Positions 1 through 8,944 of a stretch of 64,000 nt of DNA are shown one piece after another; the stretch's first letter is position 1; every line of letters begins with the position of its first letter. The position numbers and the translations under genes are program-made. The DNA is from Rhizobiales bacterium 32-66-11 (lineage in GTDB: Bacteria > Pseudomonadota > Alphaproteobacteria > Rhizobiales > Xanthobacteraceae). The notes under the pieces were generated by a model that was not told the DNA's origin, ran no database searches, and saw nothing but the letters and a program-made list of their open reading frames with translations. The DNA lies in assembly GCA_002304505.1 (NCBI GenBank), contig NCEH01000020.1:1-64000 (forward strand), given 5' to 3'.

Positions 1-420
1 CACGCCGGGGGTGGGCATGAATTTGAACAGCTCTTCCAGGCGCGTCGGCGCGATGCCGATTTCCTCCAGGCATTCGCGATGGGCCGCCGCCGCCGGCGCC
101 TCGCCGGGATCGACCCGCCCGGCGACGATTTCCACCATCCGGCCGCGGCCGGTGGCCAGATGGGCGGCGAGGCGGAACTGGTGGATCAGCACCACGCGAT
201 CCCGCGCCGGATCGAAGCACAGCACGCCGACCACGCGCCCGCCGACCACGATATCGCGCTGGGACGTCTCGACCGCGCTGCCCGGCTCGTGAAGCAGGCG
301 CACGTCATAACGCAGATAGTCGCGAAACCCCTGGCCCAGCAGATGGGGCGGGGAGACCTCGACCTCCGCGGCGGCGTCGCCATGGGCGCGGGGCGGGGCG
401 ATCTTGCTCGGCTCGCTCAT
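1..420 (-). CDS. Nudix hydrolase, partial (C-terminus beyond window)
   Basis: The protein starts at an ATG at 420 and is open for 140 codons until the window ends, so its C-terminus is missing. Residues 101-123 form a complete Nudix box (G-x5-E-x7-RExxEExGx; seen as GRVDPGE, seven residues, then RECLEEIGI), which binds the divalent metal and the diphosphate of a nucleoside-diphosphate-X substrate. The preceding strand (VLIHQFRLA) and the EIVAG lead-in resemble ADP-ribose pyrophosphatases, so that substrate is the best guess but is not proven. Its ATG overlaps the stop codon of the upstream yejF-like gene by four bases (ATGA), so it is probably translationally coupled and is the last visible gene of the peptide-transport operon. 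Confidence 0.85.
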   Translation of the reverse strand, partial: MSEPSKIAPPRAHGDAAAEVEVSPPHLLGQGFRDYLRYDVRLLHEPGSAVETSQRDIVVGGRVVGVLCFDPARDRVVLIHQFRLAAHLATGRGRMVEIVAGRVDPGEAPAAAAHRECLEEIGIAPTRLEELFKFMPTPGV

Positions 421-1850
421 TGGGCGGTCACTCCCGCTTGGGCGGTTTCCAGATTGAAGGCGGCGGCAAACAGCGCTTTAGTATAGGCTTCCTTCGGGTT
501 TTGGAATACCTCTCGCGCGGGGCCTTCCTCGACCATCTTGCCGTTGCGCATGACCAGGATGCGGCTCGCCAGCGCCGAGACCACCCGCAAATCGTGTGAG
601 ATGAACATATAAGTCAGGGACCGGCGCCGCTGTAATCCGCGCAGCAGGTCCACGATCTGCGCCTGAACCAGCATCACCCGCAGCCCTTCGCCCACGATAT
701 CCTCGACGGACATGCGCGGGGAAAGGGCGCCGAACGGGTCCTGGAACACGATCTGCATGTCCGCCCGCAGCGGCCGCAATTGCTGGAAGCGCAGCCCGTC
801 GATGCGGTTGCCGAGGAAGGCGATGGGACCGCTGGAGGAAATCAGCCGCAGCAGAGCCAGCCCGAGCGTGGTCTTGCCCGAGCCGGATTCGCCCACCACG
901 CCCAAGGTCTCGCCCTCGTGGATATCGAGCGTGACCCCGTCCACCGCCTTCACATAGCCGATGGTGCGGCGAAGAATGCCGCGCTTGATGGGGAAATGGA
1001 CTTTGAGGTCCTGCGCCGAAACCACCACTTTCGCGTCCGGCGCAGCGGGGGCGGGGTCGGGTTTGGGCTCCGCATGCAGCAGCGCCTGGGTATAGGGGTG
1101 CTGGGGATGGAGGAAGGTCTCCTCCGCCCCGCCCTGTTCGACGATCTCGCCCTTGCTCATCACGCACACCCGGTCGGCGATCTTGCGCACGATGCCGAGG
1201 TCGTGGGTGATGAACAGCATCGCCATGCCCATGCGGGCCTGGAGATCCTTCAGCAGCTTGAGGATCTGTGCCTGGACCGTGACATCGAGGGCGGTGGTGG
1301 GCTCGTCGGCGATCAAGAGGTCCGGTTCGTTGGCGAGCGCCATGGCGATCATGACGCGCTGGCGCTGACCGCCGGAGAGCTGGTGGGGATAATCCGACAG
1401 GCGCCGCTCGGGATCGGGAATGCCCACTTCGTGCAGCAGTTCCAGCGTGCGTTCGCGCACCTGCGGCCCGCCCATGCCGCGATGGAGGATCAGCATCTCG
1501 CCGATCTGCTGGGAGATGGTGTGCAGCGGGTTGAGCGAGCTCATGGGTTCCTGGAACACCATGGTCACGTCATTGCCGCGCACACCGCGCAAGTCGCGCT
1601 CCGGCAAGGTGAGCAGGTCGCGGCCCTTGAACAGGATCTTGCCGGTGGGATGGCTCGCGGCCGGATAGGGCAGGAGTTTGAGCACCGAGAGCGCGGTGAC
1701 CGATTTTCCCGAGCCGGATTCGCCGACCAGCGCCACGGTCTCGCCGGGGGCGACATCGAACGAGACATTCTTCACGGCGAGAAAATCCCCGCCCACCCGG
1801 CGGAAAGCGACGGAGAGGTCTTGCACGGAGAGGAGCGGGGAGGGGGTCAT
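417..1850 (-). CDS. yejF: Peptide ABC transporter ATPase YejF-like, internally deleted
   Basis: This is the double-ATPase subunit of a YejABEF-type oligopeptide importer on the cytoplasmic face. The start is ATG 1850, overlapping the PIN gene stop by ATGA; an in-frame upstream extension to 1952 lies inside the PIN gene and is rejected. The first ATPase domain is complete: Walker A near residues 42-50 (GESGSGKS), Q-loop, signature LSGGQRQR, Walker B (LLIADEP) and H-loop (FITHDL). The second keeps Walker A (GESGSGKT), Q-loop ([12 protein letters not shown]) and H-loop (FISHDLR). However, only 50 residues separate Q-loop Gln from H-loop His, against 117 in the first domain. Signature and Walker B are missing, with the junction at about 669-677 (residues 392-395). 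At 477 residues it is shorter than the usual 530-550. Both composite ATP sites should be affected, so it may be inactive. Confidence 0.85.
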   Translation of the reverse strand: MTPSPLLSVQDLSVAFRRVGGDFLAVKNVSFDVAPGETVALVGESGSGKSVTALSVLKLLPYPAASHPTGKILFKGRDLLTLPERDLRGVRGNDVTMVFQEPMSSLNPLHTISQQIGEMLILHRGMGGPQVRERTLELLHEVGIPDPERRLSDYPHQLSGGQRQRVMIAMALANEPDLLIADEPTTALDVTVQAQILKLLKDLQARMGMAMLFITHDLGIVRKIADRVCVMSKGEIVEQGGAEETFLHPQHPYTQALLHAEPKPDPAPAAPDAKVVVSAQDLKVHFPIKRGILRRTIGYVKAVDGVTLDIHEGETLGVVGESGSGKTTLGLALLRLISSSGPIAFLGNRIDGLRFQQLRPLRADMQIVFQDPFGALSPRMSVEDIVGEGLRVMLVQAQIVDLLRGLQRRRSLTYMFISHDLRVVSALASRILVMRNGKMVEEGPAREVFQNPKEAYTKALFAAAFNLETAQAGVTAQ

Positions 1851-2284
1851 GCGGGGCGCAGGATGTCGTCGATGGTGAAAGGGGTGATGGCGAGGCGGGT
1901 CAGGCCGTCCGGTACGTGCAGGCGCTCGTCCGCGGTCACGAAATGAGAACACCGCGCCGCAAGGGCGGTCGCGAGATGGATCGCGTCCGGAAGCCGGATC
2001 GAGCGGAGCGCGGCGGCGGAGATCAGCAGCGCGCGCCCGACCTCCAGGACTTCGAAGCCGGCCGTCGGCGTGATCATGTCGGTGTAAGCCGCGATCACGG
2101 TCGTTGCCTCGGCCTCCAGCGGCTTGACGAGAATCTCGGCAAGGGTGATCTCGCTCGTCACGCCGATGATTTCTTCCGCTTCAATGGCCCGCAAAATCCA
2201 CCATGCATGGTCCGAGTGGGCGCCGACATGTTCCAGCGCGGTAATGAAGACGTTGGCGTCGAGATAGACGCGCGGAAGCGTCAT
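1847..2284 (-). CDS. PIN-domain toxin, VapC-like
   Basis: This 145-residue protein has the PIN ribonuclease fold signature. It starts MTLPRVYLDANVFI with Asp9, has acidic residues at Glu45/Glu50 (TSEITLAEIL), and Asp100 (RLPDAIHLATA) and Asp119 (FVTADERL), the usual metal-binding set of VapC toxins. ATG 2284 is chosen because it overlaps the upstream antitoxin stop by four bases (ATGA); a longer reading to 2371 would run through the antitoxin gene. Its own stop overlaps the yejF start in the same way. VapC toxins generally cut tRNA or rRNA; the target here cannot be read from sequence. It sits inside a peptide-transport operon, between yejE and yejF, which is an unusual place. Confidence 0.85.
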   Translation of the reverse strand: MTLPRVYLDANVFITALEHVGAHSDHAWWILRAIEAEEIIGVTSEITLAEILVKPLEAEATTVIAAYTDMITPTAGFEVLEVGRALLISAAALRSIRLPDAIHLATALAARCSHFVTADERLHVPDGLTRLAITPFTIDDILRPA

Positions 2285-2511
2285 CGGCGATCCCATTCGT
2301 CCCGCAGGGCGCGGACATGGGCGACGATCTCTTCCGACGATTCGAAATGGCTGCGCCGGGCGCTCTGCCATTTCGTGAAATGGCCGGCGGATGCGGCGGC
2401 GGGGATATCGTCTTCGAGCACGACGCGCACCGTGGTGCGTGACGTGACCGTCTCCCGCAGATCCTCCGGCAATTTCTCCACCGGATAATGCTCCCGCACG
2501 ATCCTGTTCAT
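2281..2511 (-). CDS. Putative antitoxin partner of the PIN toxin
   Basis: This 76-residue acidic-to-neutral protein precedes the PIN gene and overlaps it by ATGA, the normal layout of a vapBC pair with the antitoxin first. The N-terminal half (RETVTSRTTVRVVLEDD) resembles the short beta-strand DNA-binding region of AbrB- or ribbon-helix-helix-type antitoxins. The C-terminal half (SSEEIVAHVRALRDEWDRR) looks like a helix that could wrap the toxin. No confident family name can be given. It begins 34 bases after the yejE stop, with no obvious separate terminator between them, so it may be read through from the yej promoter as well as from one of its own. Confidence 0.7.
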   Translation of the reverse strand: MNRIVREHYPVEKLPEDLRETVTSRTTVRVVLEDDIPAAASAGHFTKWQSARRSHFESSEEIVAHVRALRDEWDRR

Positions 2512-2545
2512 GGCTTCATCTCCGTGACGCGCATCCTACCACACC

Positions 2546-3724
2546 TCACCCGAAGGTCTTGCGCGGGTCGAAGGCGTCGCGCACCGCTTCGCCGATGAAG
2601 ATCAGAAGGCTCAGCATCAATCCCACGGTGAAGAAGCCGGCAAGGCCGAGCCAGGGCGCCTGCACGTTGGATTTGCCTTGCGAGAGCAGTTCGCCCAGCG
2701 AGGGCGAGCCGGGCGGCAGGCCGAAGCCGAGGAAGTCCAGGGCCGTCAGCGTCATCACCGAGGAGGAGAGGATGAACGGCAGGAAGGTGAGCGTCGCCAC
2801 CATGGCATTGGGCAAAAGGTGCCGCACCATGATGGTGAAATTGTTCACCCCGAGGGCGCGGGCCGCCTGCACATATTCGAAATTGCGGGCGCGCAGGAAT
2901 TCCGCCCGCACGAGACTCACCAGCGAGACCCAGGAGAACAGCAGCAAGATGCCCAGCAGCACCCAGAAGCCGGGCACCAGCACCGAGGAGATGATCAGCA
3001 GCAGATAGAGCGAGGGAATGGAGGTCCACACTTCGATGAAGCGCTGGAACAACAGGTCCACCCAGCCGCCGAAATAGCCCTGCACCGCCCCCGCCGCGAC
3101 CCCGATGGCGGAGGAGACGAGGGTGAGCGCGAGCCCGAACAGCACCGAGATGCGGAAGCCGTAGATCAGGCGGGCCAGCACGTCGCGGCCCTGATCGTCG
3201 GTGCCGAGCCAATTGTATTCGAGCCCCGCGCAGCCGGAGACGCCCTTGCGCTCGGCCACCGATTTGCACTGCGCTTCGCTCAGCATCCAGGTGGGCGGCG
3301 AGGGGGCAGGGGTCGGCAGGTCGAGATTATGGGTGGAATAGTTGAAATGCACCGGCGGCCAGATCATCCAGCCGCCCTTTTCGTCGATCAGCTTGCGCAG
3401 ATAGGGATCGCGATAATCCGCCGTGGTCTCGAAATCCCCGCCGAAGGCCGTCTCGGGATAGGCTTTCAGCACCGGGAAATAATAGGCGCCGTCGAAGCGC
3501 ACCACGATCGGCCGGTCGTTGGCGATGAATTCCGCGAACAGGCTGAGCACGAACAGGATCATGAACAGCACGAACGACCACCAGCCGCGCGTGTTGGCGC
3601 GGAAATTGGCGATGCGCCGCTGGTTCAGCGGCGAGAAGAACGGCCGCTTGGTCGGCTTCGCGGTCGGCATGGGGGGCGCCGGCGTTGCGGGGGCGGTCTG
3701 CTGCGGGTGAGGAAGGGCCGCCAT
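2546..3724 (-). CDS. yejE: Peptide ABC transporter permease YejE-like
   Basis: This is the inner-membrane permease of the YejABEF-type peptide importer, 392 residues. A Pro-rich cytoplasmic N-terminus (residues 1-40) precedes the first membrane segment at about 49-67. A long periplasmic loop follows, then a block of five hydrophobic segments after the LGTDDQGRDVLARL motif typical of DppC/OppC-type permeases. The EAA loop that contacts the ATPase is visible as QAARALGV followed eleven residues later by LLPNA. It starts three bases after the yejB stop, so the two are almost certainly cotranslated. The antitoxin/PIN pair follows it, where yejF would be expected. Confidence 0.93.
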   Translation of the reverse strand: MAALPHPQQTAPATPAPPMPTAKPTKRPFFSPLNQRRIANFRANTRGWWSFVLFMILFVLSLFAEFIANDRPIVVRFDGAYYFPVLKAYPETAFGGDFETTADYRDPYLRKLIDEKGGWMIWPPVHFNYSTHNLDLPTPAPSPPTWMLSEAQCKSVAERKGVSGCAGLEYNWLGTDDQGRDVLARLIYGFRISVLFGLALTLVSSAIGVAAGAVQGYFGGWVDLLFQRFIEVWTSIPSLYLLLIISSVLVPGFWVLLGILLLFSWVSLVSLVRAEFLRARNFEYVQAARALGVNNFTIMVRHLLPNAMVATLTFLPFILSSSVMTLTALDFLGFGLPPGSPSLGELLSQGKSNVQAPWLGLAGFFTVGLMLSLLIFIGEAVRDAFDPRKTFG

Positions 3725-3727
3725 GGT

Positions 3728-4840
3728 TCAGACGTCCCGGGACTCGAAGTCGATCCGCGGATCGACCAGCATGTAAGTGAGGTCCGACAGCAGGCCGACC
3801 ACGAGGCCGGCCAAGGAGAAGATGTAGAGCGTGCCGAACACCACCGGATAATCCCGGTTCAGCACGCTTTCAAATCCCAGCAGGCCCAGCCCGTCGAGCG
3901 AGAAGATGGTCTCGATCAGCAGCGAGCCGGTGAAGAAGGCGGAGATGAAGGCGCCGGGAAAGCCGGCGATGACGATCAGCATCGCGTTCCGGAACACATG
4001 GCGATAGAGCACGCTGCGTTCGGACAGCCCCTTCATGCGGGCGGTGGTGACATATTGCTTGCGGATCTCTTCCAGGAACGAATTCTTGGTCAGCAAGGTC
4101 ATGGTGGCGAACGCGCCCAGCACCATGGAGGTGAGCGGCAACACCAGGTGCCAGCCATAATCCAAAATCCGCTCGGGCCAGGACATTTGGGCCCAATTGT
4201 CCGAGGTGAGGCCGCGCAGCGGGAACCAATCCAGGAACGAGCCGCCGGCGAACAGGATGATTAGCAGGATCGCGAACAGGAACGAGGGGATGGCATAGCC
4301 GACGATGATCACCGCCGAGGTCCACACGTCGAAGCGCGAGCCGTCGCGCATGGCCTTGGAGATGCCGAGCGGGATCGAGATGGCGTAGGTCAAAAGCGTC
4401 ATCCACAGGCCGAGCGAGATGGAGACCGGCATTTTCTCCGCGATCAGGTCGATGACGCGGATGTCGCGGAAATAGGAGCGGCCGAAATCGAAGGTCGCGT
4501 AATTCTTGATCATCAGCCAGAAGCGCTCATAGGCCGGCTTGTCGAAGCCGAACTGTTTCTCCAGCTCCTGGATGAATTTCGGGTCCAGCCCCTGGGCGCC
4601 GCGATATTTCGAGGCCGAGGCATCGGCCCCGCCACCGCCGGGCATGGCGGCACTGCCGGCGAAATCGCCGCCCTGGCCGGAAATGCGCGAGGTGGCGGAG
4701 GCGCCGTCGCCGGTCAATTGGGCGATCACCCGCTCCACCGGGCCGCCCGGGGCGAACTGCACCACCACGAAGGAAACCAGCATGATGCCGAGGATGGTCG
4801 GGATCATGAGGGCGACACGGCGGATGATATAAGCGAGCAT
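3728..4840 (-). CDS. yejB: Peptide ABC transporter permease YejB-like
   Basis: This is the second permease of the peptide importer, 370 residues, close to the 364 of the enterobacterial protein. The first membrane segment begins right at the N-terminus (LAYIIRRVALMIPTILGIML), as in DppB/OppB permeases, and is followed by the conserved FAPGGP. A large periplasmic insert (about residues 40-110) is rich in Gly, Ala and Ser. The EAA-like loop is VTTARMKGLSERSVLYRHVF. It lies 46 bases after the second binding-protein gene and three bases before yejE. With YejE it forms the channel for short peptides and, in enterobacteria, microcin C; the substrate here is inferred only from the family. Confidence 0.93.
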   Translation of the reverse strand: MLAYIIRRVALMIPTILGIMLVSFVVVQFAPGGPVERVIAQLTGDGASATSRISGQGGDFAGSAAMPGGGGADASASKYRGAQGLDPKFIQELEKQFGFDKPAYERFWLMIKNYATFDFGRSYFRDIRVIDLIAEKMPVSISLGLWMTLLTYAISIPLGISKAMRDGSRFDVWTSAVIIVGYAIPSFLFAILLIILFAGGSFLDWFPLRGLTSDNWAQMSWPERILDYGWHLVLPLTSMVLGAFATMTLLTKNSFLEEIRKQYVTTARMKGLSERSVLYRHVFRNAMLIVIAGFPGAFISAFFTGSLLIETIFSLDGLGLLGFESVLNRDYPVVFGTLYIFSLAGLVVGLLSDLTYMLVDPRIDFESRDV

Positions 4841-4886
4841 CGGGTCTCCAGGTTCGCGCCGACGGTGCGGGCTCTCGCCGGCGGCG

Positions 4887-6812
4887 TCAACCGCCCTTTA
4901 CGGGCGGCAGCGAGGATGCCGGCTTCTGCCACCAGGTGTCGAGCACGCCGCGATCATATTTCGGCTTCACGGCGGGCCGCTCGAACACATCCCAATAGGC
5001 CACCCAATGGGAGGCCTTGTTCCATTGCGGCACCCAATAGCGGCCCGAACGCAGCACCCGGTCGAGCGCGCGGGCGGCGGTCACCAGCTCCGGCCGGGTC
5101 CGCGCGGCCAGCGCCACGTCGATCAGCCCGTCGACAGCGGTATCGGAAATGCCGGAGAGATTGTTGGAGCCGCGCGTGCGCGCCGCCTCGCTGCCGAAAT
5201 AGGCGCGCAATTCCTCCCCCGGATTGAGCGAGACCGAATAGCGGCGGACCACGATGTCGAAATCGAAATCCTTCAGCCGGGCCTGATATTGCGCCGGATC
5301 GACGATGCGATAGGTCGCGTCGATCCCCAGCAGCTTGAGATTGCCGATGAAGCGCGAGGTGTGGCGCTCGAACGAGCCCTCGTCGTCCAGGAACTCGATC
5401 TGCAGCGGCTGGCCCTTGCCGTCCACCAGCTTGCCTTGCTGGACGGTGTAGCCCGCTTCCTTCAGCAAGGCGGCCGCGCGGCGCAGCAAGGCGCGATCCT
5501 GGCCCGAGCCGTCGGAGACGGGCGGGACATAAGCCGTCTCGAACACATCCTGCGGCAGGCGCTCGGCATAGGGGCGCAGCAGCTTTTCTTCCGCGGGAGA
5601 GGGCTTGCCCTGCGCCATCAGGTCCGAGTTCTGGAAGAACGACCAGGTGCGCTCATACTGGCCGTACATCAGATTCTTGTTGGTCCATTCGAAATCGAAG
5701 GCGAGCGAGATCGCCTCGCGCACCTGGCGATCGAAGAATTTCGGCCGGCGGGTGTTGAAGAACCAGCCCTGCGCGCCCGAGGGGGTCTCGTCGGGCAGCA
5801 CGTCGCGCTTCACATGGCCGTCGCGCAGCGCGGGAAAATCATATTGGGTCGACCAGGCGCGCGAGGTGAATTCCTCGCGGAACAGATAGACACGGGCCTT
5901 GAAGGCTTCGAACCCCACGTCCCGGTCGCGGAAATATTCAAAGCGCGCGATGTCGAAATTGTTGCGCCCCACGTTCACCGGCAGGTCTTTCGCCCAATAG
6001 TCCTGCACCCGGTCATATTCGATGAAGCGCCCGGATTCGAAGCGGCCGATCTTGTAGGGGCCGCTGCCGAGCGGCGGGTCGAGCGTCGTTTCCTCGAACT
6101 TGTGCTTGGCATAATAGGCCTTGGAGAAGATCGGCAGGCTCGCGGCATAGAGCGGCACGTCGCGCGGGCGCTGGGCGGTGAAGCGCAGGAGAACCGTGCC
6201 GGTCCCCTCCGCCTCGGCGCCGGTGAACTCGCGTAGCGCCTGGCGGATCAAGGGGTGGCCCTGCGCCTTCAGCGTGTTCAGCGAGAAGGCGACATCCTCG
6301 GCGGTGAGCGGCGTGCCGTCGTGGAAGCGCGCCTGCGGGCGCAGGCGGAAGGTGTAGAGCTGGCCGCCCTCGCCGATGGTCACGCCGGAAGCGAGAAGGC
6401 CATAGAGCGAATCCGGCTCGTCGGTGGCGCGGGCCATGAGGCTGTCGAAGATCAGCGCTAGCCCTTGGGCGGCATCCCCGCGCAGGATATAGCCGTTGAG
6501 CGAATTGAAGGTCTGGAACGACTGGTTATAGGCCGCCGTCGGGCCGATCTGCGAAAACGTGCCGCCCTTGGGGGCGTCCGGGTTGACATAGTCGAAATGC
6601 GCGAAGTCCTTGGGATATTTCAAATCCCCGAAGGACGAGAGGCCGTGCCGCTCGACGCCCGGCGCGGCCGGTGGCCCGCCCTCGGCCTCGGCCTCGGCCG
6701 CCGCCGTGCCGGAGGGCGCGCCTTGGGTTTGGCCGAACGCCGGACGGGCCAGCAGCGTGACCCCGCCGGCGGCGGCGAGGCGCAGCAGCGTGCGGCGATC
6801 GAAATCGCTCAT
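4887..6812 (-). CDS. yejA: YejA-type peptide-binding protein, second copy, Tat signal
   Basis: This is a periplasmic solute-binding protein of the DppA/OppA cluster, 641 residues. Start ATG 6812 overlaps the stop of the upstream paralogue by ATGA. The N-terminus SDFDRRTLLRLAAAGG is a twin-arginine signal, followed by a cleavage region near ARPAFGQ, so export is likely in folded form. The body shows the family landmarks: FDYVNPDAPKGG near the mature start, RLRPQARFHDGTPLTAEDV, GSGPYKI, REAISLAFDFEW and a C-terminal YWVPQWNKASHWVAYWD block. Two tandem binding proteins feeding one permease pair suggests a broadened peptide range; that is inference. Confidence 0.92.
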   Translation of the reverse strand: MSDFDRRTLLRLAAAGGVTLLARPAFGQTQGAPSGTAAAEAEAEGGPPAAPGVERHGLSSFGDLKYPKDFAHFDYVNPDAPKGGTFSQIGPTAAYNQSFQTFNSLNGYILRGDAAQGLALIFDSLMARATDEPDSLYGLLASGVTIGEGGQLYTFRLRPQARFHDGTPLTAEDVAFSLNTLKAQGHPLIRQALREFTGAEAEGTGTVLLRFTAQRPRDVPLYAASLPIFSKAYYAKHKFEETTLDPPLGSGPYKIGRFESGRFIEYDRVQDYWAKDLPVNVGRNNFDIARFEYFRDRDVGFEAFKARVYLFREEFTSRAWSTQYDFPALRDGHVKRDVLPDETPSGAQGWFFNTRRPKFFDRQVREAISLAFDFEWTNKNLMYGQYERTWSFFQNSDLMAQGKPSPAEEKLLRPYAERLPQDVFETAYVPPVSDGSGQDRALLRRAAALLKEAGYTVQQGKLVDGKGQPLQIEFLDDEGSFERHTSRFIGNLKLLGIDATYRIVDPAQYQARLKDFDFDIVVRRYSVSLNPGEELRAYFGSEAARTRGSNNLSGISDTAVDGLIDVALAARTRPELVTAARALDRVLRSGRYWVPQWNKASHWVAYWDVFERPAVKPKYDRGVLDTWWQKPASSLPPVKGG

Positions 6813-8701
6813 TGTCCGCTCGCCCCGACCTTGGCCGCCTTGGCCGGGTCCCACCACCAGATTTCCGGGAAGGCGTAGGAATAGCGCGGCAGCTTTTCCG
6901 GATGGCTGAAACGGTCCCAGCGGGCGGTGCGGGTGAAGTGCAGCGTCCAGGCGGGGATGACATAATCATTCCACAGCAACGCCCGGTCGAGCGCGTGGGT
7001 TGCCGCCACCAGATCCTCGCGGCTGGTGGCGTAGATCACCTTCTCGATCAGCGCGTCGATGGCGGGATTGGCAATGCCGGCATAATTGCGCGAACCGTCG
7101 CGCGTGGCGGACTCAGAGCCCCAAAAATCGCGCTGCTCATTGCCCGGCGAGAGCGACTGGCCCCAGCTGGCCACGATCATGTCGAAATCGCGCGAGCGGA
7201 TGCGGTTGATATATTGCGAGGTGTCCACCATCCGCACCGAGACGGCGATGCCCAGCCGCTCCAGGGCCGGCTTGTAGAACAGGGCCACGCGCTCGAATGC
7301 GGGGCTCGCCAGCAGGATCTCGATGGTGAAGGGGGCGCCGGAGGGGTCCACCAGCTGCCTGCCCTTCACCTGGAAGCCGGCCTCCTTCAGCAGGTCCGCC
7401 GCCTTGCGCAGATTGCTGCGGCGGTCCTGGTCGGTGCCGTTGACGGGGTTGGTGTAAGGCGTGGTGAAGACGTCCGGCGGCAGCTTGTCCTTCAGCGGGG
7501 TGAGGATCTCCAGCTCGCGGCCCGTGGGCAGGCCGGAGGAGGCGAGCTCGGTGCCGCTGAAATAGCTGTTCACGCGCTCATACTGGTCGAAGAACAGGGT
7601 CTTGTTCATGCCCTCGAAATCGAGCGCGTAATTCAGTGCGCGGCGCACGCGCGGGTCCTGGAACTTGGCGCGGCGCAAATTGGGCACGAACGCCTGCATG
7701 ACGCCCGAGGCGCGGTTCTCGAAGGTTTCGAGCAGCACCTTGCCTTCGCTCCTTGCGGGGAAGTCATAGGCGGTGGCCCAGTTCTTGGCCGAGGTCTCGA
7801 CGCGGAAATCATATTGGTCGGCCTTGAAGGCCTCCAGCTCCACCGTGTCGTCGCGATAATATTCGTAGCGGATCTCGTCGAAATTATTGGTGCCGACATT
7901 CACCGGCAGGTCCTTGCCCCAATAATCCTTCACCCGCTCGTACACGATGGTGCGGCCGGGCACGAAGGACTTGATCTTATAGGCGCCCGAGCCGAGCGGG
8001 GCTTCCAGCGTGCCTTGCGTGATGTCGCGCGCGCGGCCGGTGCCGTCGGTGCCGGTCCACCAATGCTTGGGCAGGACCATCATCTCGCCGACGATCTGCG
8101 GCAATTCGCGATTGCCGCCCTGGTCGAAGGTGAAGGTGACTTCCCGTTCGCCGGTCTTCTGGACGTCCTTCACATGGCGATAATAGAAGGCCTGGCCGGG
8201 ATTGTTCTTGGTCAGCACGTCGAACGACCACACCACGTCGTCGGGGGTGATGGGCGTGCCGTCATGCCATTTCGCCTCGGGGCGCAGGCGATAGGTGACG
8301 GAGGAGAAATCCGCCGGGAAACGCATGCCGTCCGCGATCAGGCCATAGGCGGTCGCCACCTCGTCGCGCGACTGGGTGGTGAGCGTATCGTAGATCAGGC
8401 CGAGACCCGCGCCGGGCGTGCCGCGCGTGATGATGGCGTTGAAGCTGTCGAACGTGCCGTTCTCCGACAGGCGCACCGTGCCGCCCTTGGGCGCGTCCGG
8501 GTTCACATAGTCGAAATGCTTGAAATCCGCCGGATATTTCGGCGTTCCCATCAAGGATGTCGCGGAGCGGAAGGGGCCGGCGTCCGCCGGCGCTGCGGGG
8601 GCGGAAGCGCCCTGCGCGGCCGCGTCGCGGATCGTCCCCGGCAGGCCCAGCATGGGCAGGAGGGAAACGAGGAGGGCGGCGAGGCGGACCTTCACAGGCA
8701 T
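6809..8701 (-). CDS. yejA: YejA-type peptide-binding protein, first copy, Sec signal
   Basis: This is the first gene of the peptide-transport operon, 630 residues. ATG 8701 is chosen because it gives a classical Sec signal peptide (MPVKVRLAALLVSLLPMLG, cleavage near DAAAQG); the longer reading to 8827 adds a non-signal-like extension. It shares the paralogue's landmarks: FDYVNPDAPKGG, LRPEAKWHDGTPITPDDV, GSGAYKI, RRALNYALDFEGMNK and a C-terminal aromatic segment (IPAWTLHFTRTARWD). The two copies clearly diverged long ago and use different export routes (Sec here, Tat in the second). No promoter was confidently identified in the 240 bases upstream. Confidence 0.92.
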   Translation of the reverse strand: MPVKVRLAALLVSLLPMLGLPGTIRDAAAQGASAPAAPADAGPFRSATSLMGTPKYPADFKHFDYVNPDAPKGGTVRLSENGTFDSFNAIITRGTPGAGLGLIYDTLTTQSRDEVATAYGLIADGMRFPADFSSVTYRLRPEAKWHDGTPITPDDVVWSFDVLTKNNPGQAFYYRHVKDVQKTGEREVTFTFDQGGNRELPQIVGEMMVLPKHWWTGTDGTGRARDITQGTLEAPLGSGAYKIKSFVPGRTIVYERVKDYWGKDLPVNVGTNNFDEIRYEYYRDDTVELEAFKADQYDFRVETSAKNWATAYDFPARSEGKVLLETFENRASGVMQAFVPNLRRAKFQDPRVRRALNYALDFEGMNKTLFFDQYERVNSYFSGTELASSGLPTGRELEILTPLKDKLPPDVFTTPYTNPVNGTDQDRRSNLRKAADLLKEAGFQVKGRQLVDPSGAPFTIEILLASPAFERVALFYKPALERLGIAVSVRMVDTSQYINRIRSRDFDMIVASWGQSLSPGNEQRDFWGSESATRDGSRNYAGIANPAIDALIEKVIYATSREDLVAATHALDRALLWNDYVIPAWTLHFTRTARWDRFSHPEKLPRYSYAFPEIWWWDPAKAAKVGASGQ

Positions 8702-8880
8702 CAGCGGCTCCGGAGGCTGGGATAAGCGACTGCACTTCAGCCAATATCCGATTATGGCACCTGCCGCGACGGCATAAAAATGGCGGGGCACGGGGCCGGC
8801 GCCACATTCTCCCCAGCCGGCGTGCACGTTGCGGTGAGGAGGTGCGGCGCGGGGCGGGCGGCGGAGGGCGAGAAACGAAA

Positions 8881-8906
8881 AAGGCCCTCCCGGTGGGGAG
8901 GGCCTT
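8881..8906 (-). terminator. Rho-independent terminator of hss
   Basis: An 11-bp perfect inverted repeat (8881-8891 with 8896-8906, loop GGTG) lies 39 bases past the hss stop. Read on the minus strand, the stem is followed by CTTTTTCGTTT, giving the U-tract of an intrinsic terminator for homospermidine synthase. Confidence 0.85.
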
Positions 8907-8944
8907 CGTTCAAGCGGTGCGGCGCGCGATTCGCGACCCCGCGG

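Noticed and set aside
780-1946. Long plus-strand open frame opposite yejF, and similar antisense frames across the window
   Set aside because: In DNA this GC-rich the frame opposite a gene is often open. These frames lack ribosome sites, known motifs and plausible composition, while the opposite frames encode clear proteins.
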